Assembly: GCA_003694905.1 (NCBI GenBank)
Contig: RFJM01000106.1
Location: 1-9,447 of the forward strand
Length of the DNA: 9,447 nt
DNA from: Caldilineae bacterium
GTDB lineage: Bacteria; Chloroflexota; Anaerolineae; J102
Direction: 5' to 3'
Of this stretch, positions 5,707-9,447 are shown piece by piece (within the stretch, counting starts at the first letter, position 1; every line of letters begins with the position of its first letter). The position numbers were made by a program, and so were the translations under genes. The notes below the pieces were generated by a model that was not told the origin of the DNA, did no database searches, and worked only from the letters and a program-made list of their open reading frames with translations.

Positions 5707-6366
5707 TCAGCCCAGGCCGTAGTAGCTGTCGATGCTGTGGTCGAGAGCGGCGTTGGTCAGGGCGGCACCGACAACGCGGGCATTCACCTTGGCCAACAGA
5801 TCCTTGGCCCGCTGGGCATGTTCACGGCGAGTATGACCGGCCTTGATGACCAGGAGCACGCCGTCGACTTTGGTGGCGAGGAGCGCAGCATCGGTGACGG
5901 CGATGACAGGGGGAGCATCCAGCAGGACGAGGTCGGCCTGAGCTGCGACCTGGGTCAGCAGGGCGTCCATGCGTTTGGAGGCCAAGAGATCCGCCGGGTT
6001 GGGGGGGAGGGGGCCGCTGGGCAACACCAGCAGGTTGGGGATCTCGGTTTCCTGCAGGGGGAGTGGAGCGTCGGGGTTGAGAAGCGCTGTGGACAGGCCC
6101 GCGTTGTTGCTGACGCCGAAGATCTCATGAAGCCGCGGGCGGCGCAGGTCACACTCGAGCAGGATTACCCGCTTGCCGGCCTGGGCATTGATCACGGCCA
6201 GGTTGGCCAGGGTCTCGCTCTTGCCTTCCTCAGGCGCGGCGCTGGTGACCAGCAGGGTGTGGAGGGGGTGGTCCAGGCTGGAGAACTCCAGATTGGTCCG
6301 CAGGCGCCGGTAAGCTTCGGCGCGCGGGGAGGTGGCGTGGGTCAGGGTGACAAGATCGATGCTCAT
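5707..6366 (-). CDS. BY-type tyrosine kinase of polysaccharide export (CpsD/CapB-like)
   Basis: This 219-residue cytosolic P-loop protein matches the stand-alone kinase half of Wzc-type co-polymerases. In order it has EAYRRLRTNL (17-26, the E-x2-R-x2-R oligomerisation motif), Walker A APEEGKS (44-50), Walker A' VILLECDLRRP (67-77) and Walker B VLLDAPP (147-153, Asp150). The tail SIDSYYGLG has only two tyrosines, where many relatives have a longer cluster. It should autophosphorylate its tyrosine tail in cycles that control polymer length and export. Two motifs differ from the usual form: PGEGKS is PEEGKS, and the first Asp of the Walker A' D-x-D is Glu71. The start is supported by AGGA overlapping the stop of the upstream Wzz-like gene, 8 bases before the ATG. 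The gap to that gene is 10 bases, so the two are probably co-translated partners. Confidence 0.9.
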   Translation of the reverse strand: MSIDLVTLTHATSPRAEAYRRLRTNLEFSSLDHPLHTLLVTSAAPEEGKSETLANLAVINAQAGKRVILLECDLRRPRLHEIFGVSNNAGLSTALLNPDAPLPLQETEIPNLLVLPSGPLPPNPADLLASKRMDALLTQVAAQADLVLLDAPPVIAVTDAALLATKVDGVLLVIKAGHTRREHAQRAKDLLAKVNARVVGAALTNAALDHSIDSYYGLG

Positions 6367-6376
6367 GAAGGTGTTC

Positions 6377-7093
6377 CTAGGTTTGGGGGAGTGAACTGAG
6401 CCGGCGTTCGCCGCGCCGGCCGGTCAGGGCGCGCTCGTCTTCTGCAGCGGGGATGGCTCCCAGCACGCTCAGCCCCAGTACGCGCTCCACATCTTCGCTG
6501 GTGCGGATGATATCGGACTCCAGCCATTCCAGCACCAGGACGATGAGCGCGCCGATGAGTGCGCCGAGGATAAAGCCGGCGATGGCGTTGGTGACGGGTT
6601 TGGGCCGCCATTGGGGTGCATCGCGGGCGTCGTCGACGATGCTCACGTCGATGCGGTCACGCTTGTCCTGCTCTTGGTTCCAGGCTTCGCGCTCATCCAC
6701 AAAGATGCTCGCCATGGTCTGGACGATGTCGATGGCGGTCTGGGGGTCGTGGTCTTTGGCCACGATCTCGATCACGAAACGGTCGGGTTCGGGATTGGCC
6801 TCGACCTCGGCCAGCAGTTCGTAAGTGCTCATGTCGAGCTGGGCGCGATCGATGACCTTTTGGGCCATACGGTGGGTGAGCAGGTTGGTCTGGAAGTTGC
6901 GCAGCAGGTCTTTGGTGGAGTTGCTAAGACCCCAGTCAGCACGCGCGGGCAGGACGCTGACCAGGATGCGGGCGCGGTAGATGGGATCCTGCAAACGGCT
7001 GAAGCCGAAGGCAGCAACGGCTGCGATGGCCGCTGTGAGTAGGATGATCCAGCCTCGCTTGCGCAGTATTTTCAGGTAGGTCTTGATTTCCAT
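6377..7093 (-). CDS. Wzz/CpsC-like polysaccharide chain-length protein, second copy
   Basis: This 238-residue inner-membrane protein has the layout of a polysaccharide co-polymerase: a short cytosolic start MEIKTYLKILRKRGW, a membrane segment at about 15-33, an extracytoplasmic domain, and a second membrane segment at about 168-190. The second segment is preceded by the family's Ala/Pro-rich motif (DARDAPQWRPKPVTNAIAG, 155-173). The C-terminal cytosolic tail contains LGLSVLGAIP (206-215), the sequence that in Wzc-type fusions leads into the kinase, plus about 23 further polar residues. Here the kinase is the next gene, 10 bases on, so this is a split CpsC/CpsD-type pair and the tail probably activates the kinase. 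GAGGAGT (7108-7102) is a good ribosome binding site. A 71-base gap with an apparent promoter separates it from the related gene upstream. Confidence 0.9.
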   Translation of the reverse strand: MEIKTYLKILRKRGWIILLTAAIAAVAAFGFSRLQDPIYRARILVSVLPARADWGLSNSTKDLLRNFQTNLLTHRMAQKVIDRAQLDMSTYELLAEVEANPEPDRFVIEIVAKDHDPQTAIDIVQTMASIFVDEREAWNQEQDKRDRIDVSIVDDARDAPQWRPKPVTNAIAGFILGALIGALIVLVLEWLESDIIRTSEDVERVLGLSVLGAIPAAEDERALTGRRGERRLSSLPQT

Positions 7094-7107
7094 GGCAGGT
7101 TACTCCT

Positions 7108-7126
7108 CGGTGGAGTGGGGCCACCG
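7108..7126 (-). promoter_or_regulatory. Hairpin touching the ribosome binding site of the second Wzz-like gene
   Basis: In the mRNA CGGTGG (7126-7121) pairs with CCACCG (7113-7108) around the loop CCCCACT. The last base of the stem is the first base of GAGGAGT. The structure could influence translation start or simply protect the 5' end of a message begun at the promoter just upstream. No ligand-binding pattern was recognised. Confidence 0.4.
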
Positions 7127-7140
7127 GTCGAGATGAATTG

Positions 7141-7160
7141 AGCACACTATTCTAGCACAC
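7141..7160 (-). promoter_or_regulatory. Extended -10 promoter inside exact direct repeats
   Basis: On the minus strand TGCTAGAAT (7157-7149) is a strong extended -10 element: TG, one base, then TAGAAT with five of six consensus matches. There is no good -35, which extended -10 promoters can lack. Two exact copies of AGCACAC on the plus strand (7141-7147 and 7154-7160), 13 bases apart, flank and overlap the -10. They look like possible regulator sites. This would give the second Wzz-like gene and the kinase their own start of transcription. Confidence 0.45.
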
Positions 7161-7164
7161 GGCG

Positions 7165-7851
7165 CTATTTCTTCGGTATTTCACCCAACACGGGTAGCCC
7201 CATTTCTTCGAGCTGAGCAGCTGTGTAGATCCGATCATCCAGGTATTCAAGCAGAAAGGCCAGGCCGATACCGGCGATGAGAGCCAGAATCAAACGCAGG
7301 GGCAGGTCCAGGCGTTCGCGCAGACCCGGACCTACCGCGGCGACCTGACCGCGATGGATGAGGTAGACGGCGCCCTGGTCGGCCAGCAGCCGCGGCATGA
7401 AAACATCGGCGTCTTCGGTGAGGGTGGCGATGACAGCATCGGCGATGACGGGGAGCCGCTCCGGGTCGCTACCGTGTACGGTGACCTGTAAGATGCGATG
7501 CAGGGTACCCGTCTGGGTGCTGCCCTGGATGGTACCGGGAGCGACTTGTATCCCCTGATCGGCGAGACGTCGGGACACGGCCGCGGCGAATTCGGAGCCT
7601 TTGACGATCTCGCTGAAGTCGTCGATCAGATACTCGGAGGCCAGGGCGGTGTAGTAGCCGTCGTAGGTGTACTGGTCGGCCAGGGCCTGGGGCCGTACAC
7701 CCACGCTGAAGGACATGCCCAGGACGTAGCTCGGGGGGCGCGGCTGCCAGGGCCGGCTGCTGGCCAGGCTGAAGAGGAGGGTCAGGAGGAAGAGCCCCAG
7801 AGGCAGCCACCAGCGACGGCGCAGGATGTTCCAGTAGGCACGGAGAAGCAT
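7165..7851 (-). CDS. Wzz/CpsC-like polysaccharide chain-length protein, first copy
   Basis: This 228-residue inner-membrane protein starts MLLRAYWNILRRRWWLPLG. It has a membrane segment at about 15-31, an extracytoplasmic domain, and a second membrane segment at about 183-204. It ends with LEEMGLPVLGEIPKK, the segment that precedes the kinase domain in Wzc-type fusions, and stops there. It shares the plan of the next gene but little sequence, and it lacks a clear Pro-rich motif before the second membrane segment (only GPGLRERLDLPLR). It is the first gene of the polysaccharide block and probably assembles with the second copy or the kinase to set chain length. No clear Shine-Dalgarno sequence lies before the ATG. 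A family-level call is firm; the exact role of two copies is inference. Confidence 0.85.
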   Translation of the reverse strand: MLLRAYWNILRRRWWLPLGLFLLTLLFSLASSRPWQPRPPSYVLGMSFSVGVRPQALADQYTYDGYYTALASEYLIDDFSEIVKGSEFAAAVSRRLADQGIQVAPGTIQGSTQTGTLHRILQVTVHGSDPERLPVIADAVIATLTEDADVFMPRLLADQGAVYLIHRGQVAAVGPGLRERLDLPLRLILALIAGIGLAFLLEYLDDRIYTAAQLEEMGLPVLGEIPKK

Positions 7852-7887
7852 GGGTGGGTGGCGGTGCGAAGTGGATGGAAAGTCGCC

Positions 7888-7900
7888 GTGATCCTATCAC
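7888..7900. promoter_or_regulatory. Operator-like palindrome over an extended -10, before the polysaccharide block
   Basis: GTGAT (7888-7892), three bases, and ATCAC (7896-7900) form a perfect inverted repeat. On the minus strand the same bases contain TGATAGGAT, an extended -10 element (TG, one base, TAGGAT). It lies about 40 bases before the first Wzz-like gene and within the 66-base gap after the PLP gene. A dimeric regulator binding here would block the promoter. No good -35 is present. Confidence 0.33.
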
Positions 7901-7917
7901 AGGTGGCGGCCTGGGGG

Positions 7918-9096
7918 CTAGATCGGCCGCGGTTGGTAGGCGCCGAGGGCCTGCTCCAGGTCGGCGATCAGATCATCCGGGTCTTCGAGGCCAATGGAGA
8001 GACGATAGCAGTCGTCGTTCAGACCCAGACGGCGATGCAGGGCCGCGGTCTGGTCGTCTTGCGCCAGCAAGGGGATGATGAGGCTTTCGTAGCCGCCCCA
8101 GCTCACGCCGATGGAGAAGAGGCGCAGGCTGTCGACAAAACGATGCCGCTGCTTGGGGGTCAGCGGAGGCAGGAGTTCGATGGAGAAAAGGCTGGAGTAT
8201 CCGCTCATTTGGCGGCGGCCCAGCTCGTAACGCGGGAAGGAGGGGAGACCGGGATAGAGAACGCGGCGCACCTTGGGGTGTTGTTCCAGCCACTGCGCCA
8301 CCCGAAGGGCGTTGGCCTGGTGTTGGGCCAGGCGCACGGGCAGGGTGCGTAGTCCGCGTAGCGCCAGATAGGCTTCGTTGGGACCCAGGGTGGCGCCCAG
8401 GGTAATGGCGACCGGCCGGATGCGGCTCAAGAGTCTTTCGCCCGCGGTGATGAGACCCAGCACCAGGTCGGAGTGTCCGGCGATGTACTTGGTGCCGGAA
8501 TGGACGACGATATCGACGCCGAGGCGATGGGGCTGCTGGTAGAGGGGCGTGGCCCAACTGTTGTCGGCGATGGTGATGGCGCCCTGTGCGCGCGCCTGCG
8601 TGGCCAGAGCTGCCAGATCCTGCAGGTGAAAGGAATGACTGCCGGGGGATTCCATGTACACCAGTCTGGTATTGAGGCGCAGCCAGGGGCTGAGATCATC
8701 GGCGTCGGGTGGATAGTAGGTGGTGGAGACACCCCAGCGCGCCATGAGGGTGTCCATGAAGCGGCGGGTGGGGCCGTAGCAGCTATCGACAACGAGGGCA
8801 TGATCGCCTGCATTGAGCACGGTCATGATGGCCGCGGTGATGGCGCCCATGCCGGATGCGGTGGCGATGCAGCCGTCTGCCTGTTCCAGGCGGGCGATCT
8901 TGTCTTCGAGCACGCGGATGGTGGGATTGCCGTCGCGGGTATAGGTGTAGCGATCGCTGGCCGGCGTGTGCCGGTCGAGAAAGGCCTGCATGGTAGGGAA
9001 GGTGAAGAGGGAGGCGTTGACGACAGGGGGATTGACGGCACCATAATAGCGCTCCCGGTCCTCGCCTTCATGGATGATTCGGGTGGAGGTTTGCAT
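7918..9096 (-). CDS. metC: Cystathionine beta-lyase-like PLP enzyme of the Cys/Met metabolism family
   Basis: This 392-residue cytosolic fold-type I PLP enzyme is of normal family length. The Schiff-base lysine is Lys203 in HSGTKYIAGHSD (199-210), Asp178 in IADNSW should hold the pyridine nitrogen, and SGMGAITA (81-88) binds the cofactor phosphate. YTYTRDGNPT (50-59) supplies Tyr and Arg from the neighbouring subunit, and Arg365 in YRLSIGLED binds the substrate carboxylate. ESPGS (149-153) and GVSWGGYESL (330-339) resemble MetC-type cystathionine beta-lyases more than gamma-synthases, so cleavage of cystathionine to homocysteine, pyruvate and ammonia is the likely reaction. Other C-S lyase activities in this family cannot be excluded. 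The ATG has GGAG (9106-9103) 6 bases upstream. It lies upstream of the polysaccharide block on the same strand, with no obvious functional link. Part of its 5' end is repeated exactly at the right window edge. Confidence 0.88.
   Translation of the reverse strand: MQTSTRIIHEGEDRERYYGAVNPPVVNASLFTFPTMQAFLDRHTPASDRYTYTRDGNPTIRVLEDKIARLEQADGCIATASGMGAITAAIMTVLNAGDHALVVDSCYGPTRRFMDTLMARWGVSTTYYPPDADDLSPWLRLNTRLVYMESPGSHSFHLQDLAALATQARAQGAITIADNSWATPLYQQPHRLGVDIVVHSGTKYIAGHSDLVLGLITAGERLLSRIRPVAITLGATLGPNEAYLALRGLRTLPVRLAQHQANALRVAQWLEQHPKVRRVLYPGLPSFPRYELGRRQMSGYSSLFSIELLPPLTPKQRHRFVDSLRLFSIGVSWGGYESLIIPLLAQDDQTAALHRRLGLNDDCYRLSIGLEDPDDLIADLEQALGAYQPRPI
8954..9041. repeat. 88-bp exact direct repeat, copy within the PLP gene
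   Basis: These 88 bases, covering residues 20-47 of the PLP enzyme and parts of the adjoining codons, recur without a mismatch at 9360-9447. Copies are 406 bases apart in the same orientation. The match ends sharply on the left: 8953 is A and 9359 is C. It reaches the window edge on the right. Confidence 0.97.
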
Positions 9097-9138
9097 GGAG
9101 GGCTCCGGAGTGCATGAGACGGGAAGGATGATGCCGAG

Positions 9139-9167
9139 ATCATGTCCCAGGCTGGGTCAGTTGGCAA
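9139..9167 (-). promoter_or_regulatory. Candidate promoter for the PLP enzyme gene
   Basis: On the minus strand TTGCCA (9167-9162, five of six) and CATGAT (9144-9139, four of six) are spaced by 17 bases. Transcription would start near 9132, about 35 bases before the ATG at 9096. A perfect 10-base palindrome CATTGCAATG (9186-9195) lies just upstream and could be a regulator site. Prediction by eye only. Confidence 0.42.
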
Positions 9168-9217
9168 ATGAGCGGGGTTGCCCGACATTGCAATGCTTGA
9201 TGCTGGTCGGACAGGGA

Positions 9218-9447
9218 CTAGGTGCGCCCTTCTCCTATCGCCACCCGGACGGGGGAAACTATGTGGCTGCGGGCAACGAGCCCGATACAGGCCCGGCGGG
9301 CTGGAAAGCCTGTCCCACATGCAGCCCTGCCTGGGACGCTGAGACCTCGGCCGCCGGTCTCGCTGGCCGGCGTGTGCCGGTCGAGAAAGGCCTGCATGGT
9401 AGGGAAGGTGAAGAGGGAGGCGTTGACGACAGGGGGATTGACGGCAC
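9218..9447 (-). pseudogene. Truncated second copy of the start of the PLP enzyme gene
   Basis: Reading leftwards from the right edge, the frame matches residues 20-47 of the intact enzyme exactly (AVNPPVVNASLF to DRHTPAS). At codon 48 Asp is replaced by Glu, and the frame then reads through unrelated spacer and the dispersed repeat to a TAG at 9220-9218. The copy therefore lacks the PLP-binding domain and cannot be functional as seen. Its true 5' end is outside the window. It is either the remnant of a recent tandem duplication or an assembly error. Confidence 0.75.
9272..9355. repeat. Dispersed hairpin repeat, copy 2
   Basis: Positions 9300-9355 match 1278-1333 with 50 of 56 bases identical. 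The hairpin is kept in altered form: left arm GGCGGGCT (9295-9302), loop GGAA, right arm AGCCTGTC (9307-9314). Two G-T pairs replace the A-T pairs of copy 1, so the plus-strand RNA can still fold. The core ends 4 bases before the start of the 88-bp duplication. The stretch 9272-9294 is GC-rich spacer without a recognised feature. Confidence 0.65.

Noticed and set aside
8473..9117. Plus-strand open frame of 214 codons opposite the PLP gene
   Set aside because: Antisense shadow: glycine-rich, no motif, fully covered by a well-identified gene on the other strand. The same holds for 5737-6399 and 7498-8352.
9097..9240. Riboswitch (SAM-type) in front of the metC-like gene, prompted by GGGCAACC on the minus strand
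   Set aside because: Only this short match to the SAM-I core was seen. The other conserved stems and the kink-turn are missing, and the candidate promoter lies downstream of it.
9131..9356. Plus-strand frame with a protein-like stretch (GAPFSYRHPDGGNYVAAGNE) before the repeat
   Set aside because: It runs straight through the dispersed repeat and then antisense through the duplicated PLP gene, with no family recognised. Probably chance, though a short gene remnant near 9200-9290 cannot be excluded.

Overview
The window reads as ordinary chromosomal DNA from a GC-rich bacterium. A member of the Chloroflexota (Anaerolineae or Caldilineae-like) is my best guess. It rests on the high GC content, the PEEGKS-type Walker A of the polysaccharide tyrosine kinase, and the style of the proteins. 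No rRNA or other marker gene is present, so this is inference only. No tRNA, CRISPR array, transposase or phage gene was seen.

Layout. (1) Positions 1-1033, minus strand: a 1-phosphofructokinase-type PfkB sugar kinase, tightly coupled to the first 32 codons of a Rossmann-fold protein that runs off the left edge. (2) Positions 1034-1751: about 700 bp without a convincing intact gene. It holds a candidate promoter at each end, one copy of a dispersed hairpin repeat, two adjacent GC-rich hairpins and a possible gene relic. (3) Positions 1803-2573, plus strand: a complete type I methionine aminopeptidase. (4) Positions 2729-7851, minus strand: an exopolysaccharide block. In transcription order it has two Wzz/CpsC-like chain-length proteins, a stand-alone BY-type tyrosine kinase, RmlA (glucose-1-phosphate thymidylyltransferase, long form), an unrecognised 230-residue protein, and RmlB (dTDP-glucose 4,6-dehydratase). 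(5) Positions 7918-9096, minus strand: a cystathionine beta-lyase-like PLP enzyme. (6) Positions 9097-9447: its promoter region, the second copy of the dispersed repeat, and an exact 88-bp copy of the start of the PLP gene reaching the right edge.

How the genes work together. The two Wzz-like proteins and the kinase would form a split Wzc-type polysaccharide co-polymerase that sets chain length and drives export. RmlA and RmlB make dTDP-4-keto-6-deoxyglucose, the precursor of dTDP-rhamnose and other deoxysugars. RmlC, RmlD, glycosyltransferases, flippase and polymerase are not in the window. A good intrinsic terminator lies between the kinase and rmlA with almost no room for a promoter after it, which suggests attenuation or antitermination inside the cluster.

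I did not find a clearly new biological system. The points most worth a second look are the exact partial duplication at the right edge, the structured dispersed repeat beside it, the terminator inside the polysaccharide cluster, the direct repeats over the promoter of the second Wzz gene, the kinase motif deviations, and the unknown protein between rmlA and rmlB.
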